Notes: generated from the sequence alone by a model not told the origin. A DNA stretch of 64,000 nt from Helicoverpa zea (GCF_022581195.2 NC_061454.1:9114001-9178000), one strand, 5' to 3'; shown: positions 11,801 to 25,399, counted from the first letter of the stretch. Made by a program: numbers and translations.

Positions 11801-13285
11801 GATGGCGACTCTTACACACTGATACGACACTTATGCGGACAAACAGCACATGTAAAATGATTAATAAAAAAACTCAAGGCTACATTATGCTCCTTTTTTA
11901 TTCATTAAAACCTACAAAGTTTTGCCGAGAGGCATGCGACCACCGTAGTATTTATTATGATAAAGTTTTTTCAATTACGCATTGAATCTTGAAGTCTCAA
12001 TCAAGAGCAATTAAGCGATACTGAAACGGACTCAAAGTCTAGGTTTATTAGTAGTAGTAGTAGTAAGTAAGTATACAAAGTTAATGAGAGTATAGCATTA
12101 CAAGTATTATGTCAGGCTTTGCTTTCTTATTGTGTATTTGTTTTCTCCTCTAGTTCAATCAGTACGAGTCAAACAGAGCGCTTTAAGAAACAATTTGTAC
12201 TGGCGGGCGGTGGTCTTATGAACGGCAGCTGGCTACTTCTGTAAGCTGTATAAAGATGTTTATTGTAAGAACAACTTCCATTAGCAAAATAGTGATTCAA
12301 AAATGGCCAGTTTGTGTGTAATGTTATACTCAGAAGTACTTTTAATGTTTTGTATAAATTATGGTTTTAATTGATTAATGTGATTGTGTAAAAATGTCCG
12401 TATACAAATAATAGGTCGACGTATATTATTGTAACCTCATTCTCAATAGATAATATATCGCTATCATTTATATAAATATATTGGAGATACATGTATGGCG
12501 GCGTTAAGAGGACGAATTGGAATTTTTGGCGCCAAGGATGTCAATTTTTCTCAGTAAATACAAAACGGATCAAAATACAACTTGGTTACCTGAAAGTTCA
12601 TGATATAAGCCTTATTTTGTTAGTTGTAGAAACATGATTAGGTAACTTTTATAACAGAGAAAAATATATCAAACATACCTCTTTTTAAAAAGAGATTCAC
12701 ATATTATGGGCAAACGGGACCGATTTAAGCCTCTTAACTTTTTTAGTAGTTGAGTATATACATACTCTTTAAAATGGTAGTAGGAATTTTTATTAAATTA
12801 TCATTTCTAAATATTAAAATTACAAAACCATTTTGTCGCTTACGACTTTTAGTTATAAGCTAGCGCGCGTATTGTTATCCTCGCCCCGCTCAGACGCTCC
12901 GACCCCTTTTGGCGCCTTAGATGCGCGTGCCGGTTATGGAATTATTGTTGACCACTTCCTCGCCTTAAGCCACTCCTTTCTTCCCCGGGCGACGTGAAGG
13001 ACAACTAAGGAAATGTAATATATGAGTTAGTCAGGATGAGCTGTTGTGAGATATAAAGGCATCCATCAATCCTCAAGTAAGTGAGCGATGTAATTAATAA
13101 TCTCAATATTTTGCCGACCATCGATTACTATACGAGTCAAGAGCTCTATGGCTTCATAGAGAGACGGTGGAAGATAATAACAATGTATTGTATGATTGCT
13201 TTTAGTAGACATATTAAGGTTACACATATTTATTGAAAGATTATTAAATATATTTTGTTTTATGAATGGTTTTATTTTTTATAGA
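8845..13285. other. AT-rich intron with GC islets
   Basis: AT-rich DNA with GC-richer islets at about 9850-9960, 10530-10640 and 12860-13000. The last contains TTATGGAATTATTG, a homeodomain-type motif. A (TAG)n microsatellite lies near 12047-12068. No coding gene was recognised. Confidence 0.5.
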
Positions 13286-13286
13286 G

Positions 13287-13373
13287 CAGATAGAAGAGTA
13301 TGGAAGGAGAAAACCTTGCGCCAATCCAAATAAAATTGTAGATTGCAAGAGGATGATGATGATGGTTATATTT
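13287..13373 (+). mobile_element. LINE 3'-end fragment with (GAT)n tail
   Basis: The stretch beginning near AGTATGGAAGGAGAAAACC and ending in GAGGATGATGATGATGG resembles the 3' terminus of moth RTE-like LINEs. The tail is built of GAT repeats, as in the RTE copy ending at 41919. Only the last 90 bases or so are present. Confidence 0.5.
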
Positions 13374-14795
13374 TTTTACTTTCTAACCTGGCAGTAAGTA
13401 CAATTTTAGCAGAAACAAGAGAGGTACCAGCTGGATAAAGATTATGTTGTACAAACAAAGTCATTACGGCTATTATTTACTTAGCTTTTAGCAAGCGTAT
13501 CTTAACCAAGTGAGTAAGTAATTAGCGGCATATGTGTGCGTCGGGTCCGGGCGTCCCCGAGCGCCATCAGCGCGCTGCCCCGGCCGGCGCCCACCCATCG
13601 CACAATAAACCGACACCAAATTATCTTTTCAAACAATTAGCCGAGACTTATTGCCCAACAAAATGTTCGCTCTGTAGAAATATCGGCGTAATTAAACAAG
13701 CTGTAATTAAAGCACCGTTTTTTTTTCAAGATATGAATAATAACCATATTTTAGATGTATTGTTTAAAGCTAGCTCTGTCTGTTTGCATTTTGTTGTCAT
13801 TATATTCTAATTTGTTGAAATCTAATGTTTTATTGAATTTTCCAAACTCATTCGATTTGTGTTATCAATCCGTTCTTTCGCCGTCGTTTGTCCTTTAACA
13901 GAATCTACTGCTCTCTTGCTATAAGAATATGCGTTTATCGTAAAAAATAACCAGCATGCCATTTACTTGTGAAAATACACCCGGAAATGCTTTACGTAAG
14001 GTTTAGCTAAAATATGGCTCTATCACTCATGTACCTACGGGGCCGGTATCGTTTGTCATTGTGTTATCTTTTGTGACTAATGGCTATTTAAAATACGAAC
14101 TCAAAAGCGGTTTCCCGTGCCATTTCTATGTATAAGCTTATTTCTTATTCTATTTTCATCGAGTAATATTTTTTTTATTATTATTTTATATACTTTCTGT
14201 TATAGTTTATCAAATGCGCCGGTTAAAATGTTCACAATTGAATGGATATTTCAAAGGCATCTATTTGCACCCGACCTGATAAATCAGTTGGTTACAAGTT
14301 TCAGCTTACCAAATATTGAAAAATAAAGTATTAGATATTCTTGTAACAACATAGTCTATTACTTTGATCCAGCTCCCAAAGGCATAGTACCTAAGCGAGA
14401 AAATTTAAAATAGATTCGATAATTTGCTCATAAACAATGCAGTCTTCTTTGAAGTAAGCTACTAGCAGCAAGTTAAGTTGCAAGGAGGCTATCAAACAAA
14501 TAGACCTCTTTATATTTTCTTGGTACATGATAGCAGTCGTTACACGGGAAGTGGCCTTTGGAAGGAGACCCGCTACTGCGCGAAATGACTTGAATATATA
14601 CTGCAACAGCACACACGGGACGGCGAGGCGAACACTAACTAGTATAAGAACATTGAAAGTAAACCGCCTTGTTGCCCATTCTCAAATGAGCTATTGATAA
14701 TAATTTCATCAATCTCCCTTTTGGTCTAGAAACATGTCACTCATTTGGAAACATGTCGTCATGTCATCCAATCATATAATAATTCCTTTTATTAT
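13374..14795. other. intron sequence, one GC islet
   Basis: A short GC-rich islet at 13530-13600 sits in otherwise AT-rich sequence. The open frame across it has no recognisable similarity. Nothing else was identified. Confidence 0.45.
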
Positions 14796-14911
14796 TTGCA
14801 TGCCCATTGCCGGCAAAACATGGAGAACTTATATTTTATTGTAACATCTATGTACTTACCACCCATGTTTGCAAAATAAATGATTTGATTGATTTGATTT
14901 GATTTGATTCC
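14796..14911 (+). mobile_element. LINE 3' tail with (TTTGA)n repeats
   Basis: Sequence reading ATCTATGTACTTACCACCC, then TTTGCAAAATAAATG, then repeated TTTGA units (about 14881-14910). This is a familiar form of moth LINE 3' end with a pentanucleotide tail. The upstream limit is uncertain, and no reverse-transcriptase coding was seen before it. Confidence 0.5.
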
Positions 14912-15755
14912 TTAAGTTCCATTAAAAATAATTCTGTATTTTTAAATGTAAAGGAATGTTCTGCATCATTCGACACACATGAAACGAATTCAACTACATC
15001 AGATAACTTTGTAATCACTGTAAAATAATACAGCAGGACTGGATTCAAAACACCGAAATGGAAATTTTGCATATTTCAGGAAGAACCAAAGACAGAAGAT
15101 GCCTTCGATGTAATTATTTACTGATACCGTGTCTGTAATACAAACCTAAATTAATATTGGAACAGGTAATCAATAGGAAATTTCATATTCCTGTTCATCT
15201 TCATTGGATTTGATTATAAATATGTCTCGGTAACAGGAAAATGTCCAAAAAATGTCTTCCTTATATTAAATTATTTAACAAATTCTAGAAGATTTAATTA
15301 TCTTGAAAGTAATGAATAATGATTAAAAAATACATTCTGTGACTTTACAATGACACCAAATCGGTAGGTCAGCTTAATTCAAACTTTAATATTTAGCATT
15401 AACATTGGTCAACTATTATTCCATTATGAGTTTTGCGTTTTGTATTCCTTCAGTATTACGTGAAAATCTAACTTTCCCATAGTAAGTCAATTATGACAAT
15501 TCATTTGAATTATATAATAAATCAATCCCTTGATCCGACATGCACTTGTCATAAAGTTTTGATATACTTAGATGAAGTTAATATTTCTATTCTTCCAAAT
15601 ATTACTAGTAAAAACACAGTTCAGCAGCCGCAGCAATAGGCATGATGACAAATTTTTAAATTCCTTTGTATGATGTAGGTATACGTCTATTTTATATGAA
15701 AAATTATTAATTTTAAGAAAATGCGAAGTTTTTTTATCAAATAATTGCATTTTTC
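14912..15755. other. AT-rich intron, nothing recognised
   Basis: AT-rich sequence with many stops. The open frames at 14848-15072 and 15568-15750 (minus) show no recognisable domain. Confidence 0.5.
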
Positions 15756-15885
15756 TCTGTCCACTTTGAATCCGGCGCGAAAACGCTTGTCAGTGTCATG
15801 TCGTCACTTGTGACGTCACGACTGAAATTACAAGACGCAAGTAAACAACGCTCGTGTAATAATTAAGTTTTTTGTGTTATTAAAT

Positions 15886-16073
15886 ATGAATTCGAAAGGG
15901 CATAGGTGTTGTGGGGTCCCCCAGTGTAAGAACACATCCAAAACAACTCCTGATAAGTTATTTGTGTACGTTCCTCACAATAAAAAAATACGAATCAAGT
16001 GGCTTAAACTTGCAAGGCGAGAAAAGCAATATTGCCCAGGGTACAACTTTATTTTTGTGAAGATCACTTTGAT
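15886..16073 (+). pseudogene. THAP-domain exon, frameshifted
   Basis: An ATG at 15886 opens a frame with HRCCGVPQCKNTSKTTPDK, LFVYVPHNKK, then IRIKWLKLARRE. This is the first half of a C2CH THAP zinc finger, a DNA-binding domain found in P-element-type transposases and host proteins derived from them. The final ligands (CEDHFD, C-x2-H) are present but in another frame, so there is a one-base frameshift between about 16040 and 16056. A good donor, GAT|GTAAGT, follows at 16074. No later transposase exon was recognised. The upstream sequence has a CRE palindrome TGACGTCA at 15811. Most likely a decayed transposon or THAP-gene remnant. Confidence 0.75.
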
Positions 16074-16079
16074 GTAAGT

Positions 16080-17985
16080 TATTACATTAGTTCTCTAGAT
16101 TCTAGCATAGTTTATAATGTAAATAACTATTTCGAGGTTAGGTTTCATCTCTCATTGTTTTTTAATTAAACTAGTATACTTACATGGAAGTTTTAACATT
16201 TCTAAATTCAGCTGAACAAAAATCTTTATTTGATGCCAAAAACTTTCCCAGCATTATGATATCAATTCTAGGCAAATAAGCGCTGTTTGCCTTGATAAAT
16301 CCGGGCTCCATAACTCGTGTTATAAACAATTAATTAATTAAAAACAAAGATCGCAGTGGAAGTTCACAATAACGAAATGTGACGTTCGCGCGCTTTCGCG
16401 CGAGTTCTTTTGAGAGATGACGTCACGAGCTCTGATTGGTGTTCAAGATATCATGGCGGATTGCCTTATTTCGTAATTTTATTTTATAAAAATACATATT
16501 AATCACATTATTAATAAAGAAAACAATACGCGTTTTATATTCCAAGCTTCAAGTTTAATTTAATAAATATATTATTTTAATGATTTTTGATTACTGTCAT
16601 CATGCCTATTATTAAAAAGACTAGAGTTGTTTGAGGTCAGTGTCAATTAATATTTTTATTCACAAACCCAAACAGCGTTGTACATGTTTACTATGGTGTA
16701 CTCGAATGGTTATTTTTATAAAGACTCGTCTTGATGAATTGAAACAGATCGAAAAGGTTCTCAAGGAATTTTATGTTGGGAATAATCCCGAAAGCGGCCG
16801 ACACAATTCTTCATTTCATTCACGTTCCCTTGCGATGAAACTTTTTCTCTGCAATTTTTCTGTGGAGGGCGGGGAGTTATCAGGTGGGGCGCTTTGCGAG
16901 TCGCAGCACGTAGCGCCTCCGAGCCCCGCGCCGCCCTGTGCCCGCCCGCTGAATACAAACTTCATTAGCCGTTTGATAATTAGCCCGTTAAACGCCCCTC
17001 ACTCAACCAGCTACCGTCTCTTAAACCAGCGATATTTGTACATGTTCTTACATCATGTCTTGAATTAATTAGTAACACTCATATATTCAGAAAGATAGCA
17101 TCTACAAAACAATTATGTCTAACTTTATCTGACAAAGAAACCTCTATGTACCTACTAGTAACATAGAGAATTTCGCTTTCATTTGCAAACGAGATTAGCC
17201 ACAGCCTTCATTAATTGGACCAATATAATCGAGTTAGTTGAAGATGTGAATACTTGGATTTTATTAAAACAACCAATTCTAGCAACGGTGAAACTAAAGA
17301 AAATGTAGACATAAACCAAATCTGTATAAAGGATTTCGTTCACCTTTGTCAAAGAGTAACCCTGCCCAGGAACGGATAGTAAAAGTGACAATTTAACCGG
17401 AACATCACCGGAAGGAAAGGACGAAACAAAAGAAGCTCCAATGAGCGAGGAGTAGAAAGAAGTTAGAAAAATTAGGAAACAATGAAGCAGGAAACGTGTT
17501 TCCTCAGCGAATGGCAATGACGCGAACGGACGGCGGCGGCGCGGCCGGGCGCGCTACCAACTAACGGGGTTAGCTGCTCGCTCGCCTCAGCCTGATCGAT
17601 ACATGTATCTCTACCAGATTTAAATTGATACATCTTAAATCATCTAAATATATTATCTACCTATGTATATTTTATGACAAACTCTATATCAAGATCTTGG
17701 TCGGACGCAAACAGATTATTTTAAAATGAATTACATTTAATGAAAAATCATATAATTTTAACTTTCCAGCATTGTTTTGTAATTTTCCTGCAAAGCACTG
17801 AACTGACTTTGATAAACGATGTGTAATGCGATTTATCTTCACGCTGAAAGTACGGGAATGTATTCGATATATGACAAATTTTTAACGTGCTGCTCAGTTT
17901 CCAATATTGATGTTGAATGTTGAATTTTTGACATAAATTCCACTATATTCAGGCTACGAAAGAGAAAGCCCATAGTTTAGAACTA
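16080..17985. other. flank of THAP remnant and AT-rich intron
   Basis: A second CRE palindrome TGACGTCA at 16418 sits beside CGCGCGCTTTCGCGCG near 16388. It mirrors the CRE upstream of the THAP exon and might mark the other end of the same element, but no long inverted repeat was confirmed. GC islets lie at 16865-16955 and 17520-17590. No gene was recognised. Confidence 0.4.
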
Positions 17986-17989
17986 TGTG

Positions 17990-18118
17990 ACAGTCAGTAT
18001 CAGCATTGATTTCCAAACGACGCTGGACACAAACATCTGTAAGCTCCGCAAACATTTGTTTTATGTGGGGATCGAACCCAAACACGGCAAGCCAACCTCT
18101 AAGCTACTGTGTCAATGA
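17990..18118 (-). mobile_element. tRNA-derived SINE fragment
   Basis: On the minus strand an A-box-like segment (TAGCTTAGAGGTTGGC) is followed by a B box (GGGTTCGATCCCC), then by ACAAATGTTTGCGGAGC, a common moth SINE continuation. The spacing suits a pol III promoter of tRNA origin. There is no cloverleaf closing stem, so it is not a working tRNA gene. Confidence 0.6.
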
Positions 18119-18119
18119 G

Positions 18120-20597
18120 GATGTCAAATAGAAAAGTGTTTCAGGAAGGGTCTGCTACCTGACAGTAAAAATACGGTTAATGAATAAAGCCGTACAAGAA
18201 AAATTAGGTAAAAGTATATACTTGAAAATGCAATTTTAAAGCATTGAAATTAGCGCTGTAAGTGTAATGTCTAATTACTTATAAATAGAGCTCTGAAAAC
18301 TCTAATTAAATTAAAATTTAAGCGTTATAGCATTGACTGCACGTTGATTGCAGTTTTTGAGACAGAAACGCAGAAGAAAAATCAAAATTAAATAAATAAC
18401 AATATTGTTGTAGTTTATTTAGATGATCATATCATATCAAGGTCGTGCATCAAATGTAATATTCCAAGAACGTCAATAGATGGCGCCGGTTATAGCGTTA
18501 GTGTTACGAATAAATTGGCGGGGTGCGCAATTAACATTTTGGAGTGTCAAACACTCCACCCGATGACATTCTTCACTGAGTATCTATGTTTACTTCCAAC
18601 ACATACACATACAAGTTTCAAATATTTTGTATCATTTCATAAATCTCTTGCTATAGGAGAGATTTTCCTGTATACTATTTTGAAAGGAGCTAAGCTTTGA
18701 AATATAAAAAGCGGATATCTCGGCGGACCGAGTGTTGTGGACAGGGCAACACGATAAATGATATTATCCTCAAAACTAATACAGCAGGGTTGTGTAGCGA
18801 TTGACAACAACATGGGTACAGCGATAAAATAATCTTTCTGTGGTTTCAATAACGTTGCTAACACAAGATTTCAATATTCATATTTATAAAAGGTTATTTT
18901 ATACTTAGGATTTGCCAGTCAGGAAAATATTTAGAATTAATTACAGTTATCTCCCTATAGGTTTGTAGTATGGAATCGAGTGTTTGTTTTTGTCATTAAT
19001 GGGGTTCGCAATTTGCAATAAAAAGTGGAGCGCTGGATGTCGAGGCGTGGTGCGGTGCGTGCGGCGCGGTGCAACGCGGTGCCGCGGTGGAGGACACAGC
19101 GGCGGATATTTCGACGTAATTAAAACAAACAGGAGGCTCGCCACTCCTCTCTAATTGCGTTCGTGTTGAAATAATCACGGAAACTGTGACAGGGTGTACT
19201 ATGTGTATAGGTGCCTCTGATTACATAGATGACACACTATACGCAATTCATTTATCGGATACAATTTGAAACAAGTTCAATTGTGAGTACGTAGAGTAAA
19301 ATAAATTAACTACTGTTTAACCTGCACGTATATATAAGAAAGAAAGAACTTTTAGAAACTATAAAGTCAATTTGAGTCCACATCTACGGTTCATTCAAGA
19401 CTAAATGGAAATAAAAAGAAAAGCTTTAAAAGATCTGACGATATAAAATGTAATTGCTTTGGCTAGAAACTGGGAAACGTAACGGCCTCTAGCTCCACTC
19501 AATAGCTATACGAAAATAAAAGAAAGAGATAAGAATGAAGATATACCAAATAACGTCTTTTATGTATTGAATTGGGCCACCGACGGGGGAATTTGACATA
19601 AATTACTAGCCAAGCCGATCAACCTGTGAGGTTAAGCAAACTCGCTGTGATTCTGTTTTTGGTGGGTGATCAATATCGCTGATGGATATGCATTCATCTA
19701 GAAGGCCAATACGTATTCGTGTGAACCATAGATATATAATAGTAGATAGATTGGCAATCGAGAAGCCAAACTGAAATCAGTTATGAGATTTTTATTTTTC
19801 AGTAGATTTGTGCTGCTTACCTCAGCAACACAATAAAAATATTCATGGTATTTCTTAGTTTTTATCATAGATCATAAAAAAAAACCAACGGGTTGCATAC
19901 CGGGAGTGCCGGCAGCAGTGTAAACTTGAATATTAATGTTGTGCATTTTTGATATTTTAGACTGGTTAAGGAATAATTTTGCAAGAATTGCTAGTATAAA
20001 AGTACCTACTATAATGTATGTGGTAAAATACTATATTATTTTATTGCGCTACCGTACACAAACATGACCATTTATAGAACTATTACAATTGTTAAACATA
20101 AAAAATTGTCTCAGAATACACGTACTTTCTGTCTGTCAGTCACGTGACCTGTCGCGCTAAAGATTTCACTTCAAAAATTCAAAATATTGCTGTTTTTGTT
20201 GTAGATAATTTGCCTTTGTTACAGACAGGGTTACTACAGGCCCCTAACGTGTTCGTTTTTTGTTGTCATTGTTATACGAAACATCACAAGCGAAAGAGTT
20301 TGTTTGACACAGTAAAACGGCTGCATTGACCCTGGAAACAGTTACAAGCATTTTTCCGTCCAGTCATGTCAGTTAAGTCCTGGTAACGCAAAACCTCCTG
20401 TTCCTGGTAACAAAAAGCCTAAAACAAATAGTTTCCATTTATAATCTGTAGCTTCATATCTATACTGCACTGATTTGTTGAGATAGCACAGTACAGCTCA
20501 ACTCGTGATCCAATGTCAAAACCACAGTTCGCCGTAACAATATTAATTATACTGTCACAGTCTGGTTACGCTGTTCGTTTTTTGGTTATTTATAGAA
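18120..20597. other. AT-rich intron with GC-repetitive patch
   Basis: Mostly AT-rich sequence. A patch at about 19035-19095 is built of variants of GCGGTG/GCGCGGTG. No coding gene or named transposon was recognised. Confidence 0.45.
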
Positions 20598-20937
20598 TAC
20601 TAGCTGTTGCCCGCAACTTCGTCTGCGTGGGCAATATAGAATAGTCAAAATACTACTTATCCCGTAGGTGCATTCTTTCACGTGACAGTATAATTAGGAT
20701 TAGCACTTAGCAGTCGCATAGATTCATTGATCAAGGTTGTGTTGTGGATGTGACCATTTATCTAAACAAAAGAAGTAAAGTTTGTGACGTTGTGAATATC
20801 TCTGGATCTAGTCAGCCAATTTGGAAAATTATTACGTATGGTGCGTAAGTAATTTTCACAGGAAACAGTTATAATCTATGTCTATATGCTTTGAGTCTGA
20901 CAAAGCTGTCATTTGTACATTTTCTGCAGCTGCTGCG

Positions 20938-21110
20938 ACTAATCAGAAGCCAGAAAGTCTGTCAGTTTCACCATGGATATCGTCTTGTGTAGTGAGACTG
21001 GATTGAAGATAGGTAGATAGGTAGTCGCTCCAAGCAAAATATTGGTACTCAAACAGATTCGGTGACTGGAAGGCAACACCAACATAGTTGGGGAATAGCT
21101 GGATGGATGA
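20938..21110 (+). mobile_element. SINE-body fragment nested in copy A
   Basis: AATCAGAAGCCAGAAAGTCT, GATAGGTAGTCGCTCCAAGC and CAACACCAACATAGTTGGGG follow the same order as in the SINE at 60945-61223. It lacks a 5' head and is interrupted downstream by unrelated repeat sequence. Confidence 0.65.
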
Positions 21111-21225
21111 TAAAATGAGTCATCATCATCAGCAGGCGCATAGGGTAGGATAGTTTCACTACTGGGGAGAAACACTTGTATGACGGGGATTTTCTGTGCA
21201 CTTACTCACTATGGTAAGGCTGACC

Positions 21226-21571
21226 CCACATTAGGCGTGCGCGATCCTCGGGTGTGTGAGTAGCGCGGGCGTCGCGAGCGTGCTGCGTAAACGTCGCGTT
21301 TTGATGCCCTGCGGCATGTGTGAAGAATGCAAGCAACGCGCTCGCGGCGAGCACGCGGCGCTCGAGTTGCGTTCTTACCCCTTCGCCCGCTATCCCCGCC
21401 GCCCGCTAAACGCCTTAGCAGTTAAACGTCAAGGAGAGCAGCGCGTGCGCGACGCGAGCGCGCTGCAAATGCCGCAGGGCAGCAAAACGCGACGCTCACG
21501 CAACGCGCTCGCGACGCACGCGCGGCGCCCGCGCTACTCACACGCCCGAGGATCGCGCACGCCTAATGTGG
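21226..21571. repeat. GC-rich foldback element nested in copy A
   Basis: The left arm starts CCACATTAGGCGTGCGCGAT and the right arm ends as its reverse complement. Pairing continues inwards imperfectly through GAGTAGCGCGGGCG and CGTCGCGTTTTG...CTGCGGCAT. The structure is a MITE-like foldback of about 346 bases, far richer in CpG than its surroundings. Confidence 0.8.
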
Positions 21572-23466
21572 TGGCCTAAGCCGGGACTCCACCGAAATGT
21601 TTGCATTAGTTCACGAATAGGCAAAATGTACGTATCTGTGAGAGTCCACTTCATGTGTTCGTACTTGAAACCTGCAGTTTTGCCAAGATTTTCAAAATGT
21701 ACGCTCGCAATTTGTCATTTCTTGGTGGAGCCAGCAAATCAAAAGAAACAGAAGTGTTGTATACTGTGCGTCACTACCGCACACCGGGAAAATTTCGCTC
21801 TTGCGGAGGACGTTTATATACCATATTTTGTGTCACACAGGACGACAGTAAGTATCCACCGAAACACTTTCAAAGATCTGATGAACGAACAAATCAGACC
21901 TGACTTGGTCACCTGGGGCCAATCAGAGCTCTATGAAGCGATCATATGCTTTGGCTCCTACTGTTATTGTGGTTTCTGAAAATTTATTCACCTCATTCAA
22001 CGATGAATGTAATTCTGATGGTACTAATAAGAACACTTACTTAGCGCAGAAGCTGACGTTGGCAGGTCGACTTTTGACTTCTCGAATAGGATACCATTGG
22101 TTTTTGTGCAATGCACACCTGCAATGCATGCTGGATTAGGATAGGATACAGGTGGATAGGATTTGTAACAGAAAACAATTCTGTCTTTGTGATTGAATGA
22201 CATCAAACGTAGTTTTATATAAAAGGTGTTTTTTTAGACTTGGCTCGGGTCTTACTGAGACTGTTCGTAATCGTGACCAGTGTATTTGCGATCAGAAGTT
22301 GAAAGTAAGCATGTCTCTGGTATGCGACGCGCAATTTGTGCGTTTTCAGACGCATAAAGCATTTTACGTGTGTATGGTATTAAATCGAGAAAGCTCCCAT
22401 TTCTTATCTGCACTTTGTATCTGGGCTTGTTCTTAAAGCTACGGAATCCTACATTACCTACCTACCTCACGCTTAGCACACGCTCACGCAGATCCTCCTT
22501 TCTTCTAGGATTAAGTTTACATATTTTGCATCAGAAAAAATAATTAAGGTCTACTTAATACTACTCACTCAAAGTAATTTGTTTTCACATTAGTGGAAGA
22601 TAAGCTAAACTATGTTTATGAAAAAATCCTGATGTGAACTCCATCTGTAACTTTAAATGATAATTAATTGTTCCACTAAAGTCATCATTTTTGACATAAT
22701 GTTCAAAAAATAATTTAGATGGCACCGTTTTAAATTTGGCTGAGAACTATTAATTTTCTTTTCATCAAGGTAATAATTATAATTTTATTTTGATGTGGCA
22801 CGGCAAACTGACAAACACTATTGAAATGTCTATCGAAAAATTACACTACGTGTTAAAATATGGTGAATTACGGAAAATACACAACTCCATCTGTTGAAAT
22901 AATAATCCTCTATAAAGAATGTATGGTAATTTATTGTCATTTACCACCTCGCTCCTTTGACAAATTTCATGTATTTTATTTAACACAGATTACCACAGAT
23001 GGAGCTACTTTAACCTTGGCTAAACAAAATTTTCATATTTTTTTTTCTTCCGAAGTTACTTATGAAGGTGTGATTTTCTGTGTAAAGGTTAATAATAGGC
23101 CGATCAACTAATATAAGTACAACATTCAAATGTACAGTTTTGACAAACAGATTGCGTGTCGTAATATTTTACATCTTGAATTCACAAAATTAATCATATC
23201 TTTTGATAGAGTCAATCGATTTCGATGAAACAAAAACTAAGTAATACCCCAAGTTACGTAGAATTTTTGTATATAAGCATTGTCTGCATTGAATTCGTAG
23301 ATTTTACGTGAATCCCGAACAAACAAACAGATAAACAGACAAAAATGACAAAAATGATGGAAATGGGTTCTGTTAGTTATCCTTTAACATGCTGGCTATT
23401 TTTTTTGTCAATTTCTTCAATGTACAAAAATTACTTTTCTACAGATTTATTATATGTATAGATAAA

Positions 23467-25340
23467 TGATTGCTGTCCTTAGTTCTAAACAGACATCATA
23501 TTTATCAGTGCGGATACATTACTATAGGAAAGCTAAAATATTACACGACGAAACACAATTACGTTCATTAATCTTCCGATAAATTCGTAAATGAACAAAA
23601 GAACCGACTCAGCGATTGGATATCTGTGACATCAGCCTAAAAGCTCAAAGCTCCCACTTTATTGTTAGTCGATAGACATTCTATGCGGACATGGCTTTTT
23701 TCAGATATTTCAATAGTCTGTTTTTTTATTTCATTTCGTGGAATGTATGAAAAGTTCCAATTTGTTTGGATGAATAACGTTTCGCATGCTATCAGAATTT
23801 ATACGAGTGTACCCACTGTTTTATAATTGAAGGAAAACGTTTTAGGCCCGTTAAATAATGAGATCTGGGCACGTTTATTTCATTTAGATTAACGGTGTAA
23901 CCATTCATGGTTTCTTTTCCTGTGTAATGCTGAATGAAGAATTGATTCATGGTCGTGCCTACGGATTTTTATGTCTTATATGCCTTAATTTAAATTTAGT
24001 TGTACCTCTAAAACTGTTACTATCCTCGAAATCTACATATTATCGTCAGAAAGGGAAACAACAATCAAAATACGGGACACTTGTCCACGTTTGGGTGCGC
24101 ACCTAAATAAATAATACGCAAGATAAACTGTAATAAGCGATAATTCATTTAGTATTGACGTAGCTACCGGGCAGTAGTATATTATAACAAGTTATAAGCC
24201 ACTGATATAAAGAAAGTGGTACTCGTATAAGGTAGCTATACCGCCTCTTCGTTTTATCGTGAGCTTTCGTAGAGTTTCTTGCGATTTCCCATAAAATACG
24301 GATTACGCGTTGCTACGCCCCTGCCGTCGTAGGCTCGTAGCACGGACTTCTATACTGATACATTTTCTAATAATAAGGCGTCAACGTATTTTTCAACTAG
24401 GAGTTGTATGTTTAAGAAAATGTGGATTAATAATATTACACGTTATCGAATAAATAAGTTGAGTGAAAAATAATAATGAGATAGCGTCTACTATATCCCA
24501 ACTACATAACAAGAGAGAGAACACAAGTTCCAACCTCCCAAATTACACCATTCATTAATTTAACCCAATCCTAGCATACGATAATTAACGTCGTTGTATG
24601 TTATCAGGATTTCCAGTAGTTCGCAAGGCTCTGTTCGTAGTGAATACCATTATCTTGTATCCCCCGTGGAATTCTCTACTCGTCTTCGGTTTGCAGCTAC
24701 ATCATGTCAGTTTCCCCAGTTACTGAGTAATGGGGACATATCAACTATTCACATTGATAGTCTTTAGGAAAATACGGATAGATCACAAAACAGCGCATTA
24801 GCGTCGTGCAATCATGAGTTAACTGTATTCTACGATTGCATAGTATTGTATCACATGTGGTCACTAAAGTTTATAACATTATAAAGATTAAACCGCTACG
24901 GTATTCATGTCAACTCCATTGAATTTCATAGAATAATTACTTAATTGACAACATCTTCCGCTGTATTAACAGTGACCTTCCCCTTTCAATGTTGTAGAAC
25001 CATAGTATCTCTAAGTTGACAGCGTTGAACGTAGATTGACGTAATTTATATAAGACGCATAAAAGGAAATCTATTTCATAGGACGATTCGACTATAAGTT
25101 GAAGAAATCGTTTTCATCATCTGGTATTTCATGTTATTGATAAAATTGAATCGAAGTCAAACATTTTAAACGAAACCCTATAATAAGATGCCCTGGTGTC
25201 CCTGGTGTAAGTCTGCACTTTGCAACTGAACTGGATACGTTTGATATCTTATGGGAATCTTAATTGGGTTATTAGCAAGTGTAAGAAGAAGTTGTTTCAC
25301 AAAACAACTTAGGAATATGAATATGATGCAGGTATGGGGA
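23467..25340. other. AT-rich intron
   Basis: A segment near 24305-24345 (GCTACGCCCC...GTAGGCTCGTAGC) resembles a short palindromic repeat that recurs at 45128-45172. Otherwise nothing was recognised. Confidence 0.45.
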
Positions 25341-25399
25341 AGGTAAACAGATGAAGTTGTGAGGCGTTAGTGTGTGAAGTAAAGTTTGGATGTGTCAGG

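Larger units (their letters stand above)
20598..23466. mobile_element. 2.8-kb interspersed repeat, copy A
   Basis: The repeat begins TACTAGCTGTTGCCCGC and ends TATTATATGTATAGATA. A near-identical copy in the same orientation lies at 49491-52329. No target-site duplication, terminal inverted repeat or recognisable transposase/RT frame was found. The first bases match a widespread moth repeat family, but the class is unresolved. Inside are a SINE-body fragment (20938-21110) and a GC-rich foldback element (21226-21571), both present in copy B and so inserted before the copies separated. Short open frames in it are not convincingly coding. Confidence 0.85.

Noticed and set aside
18040..18118. Possible tRNA gene on the minus strand
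   Set aside because: A and B boxes are present but no acceptor stem or proper anticodon arm forms; a SINE head fits better.
21256..23111. Open frames shared by the two 2.8-kb repeats
   Set aside because: Copies differ by amino-acid-changing substitutions and indels in most frames, and no transposase motif is visible.
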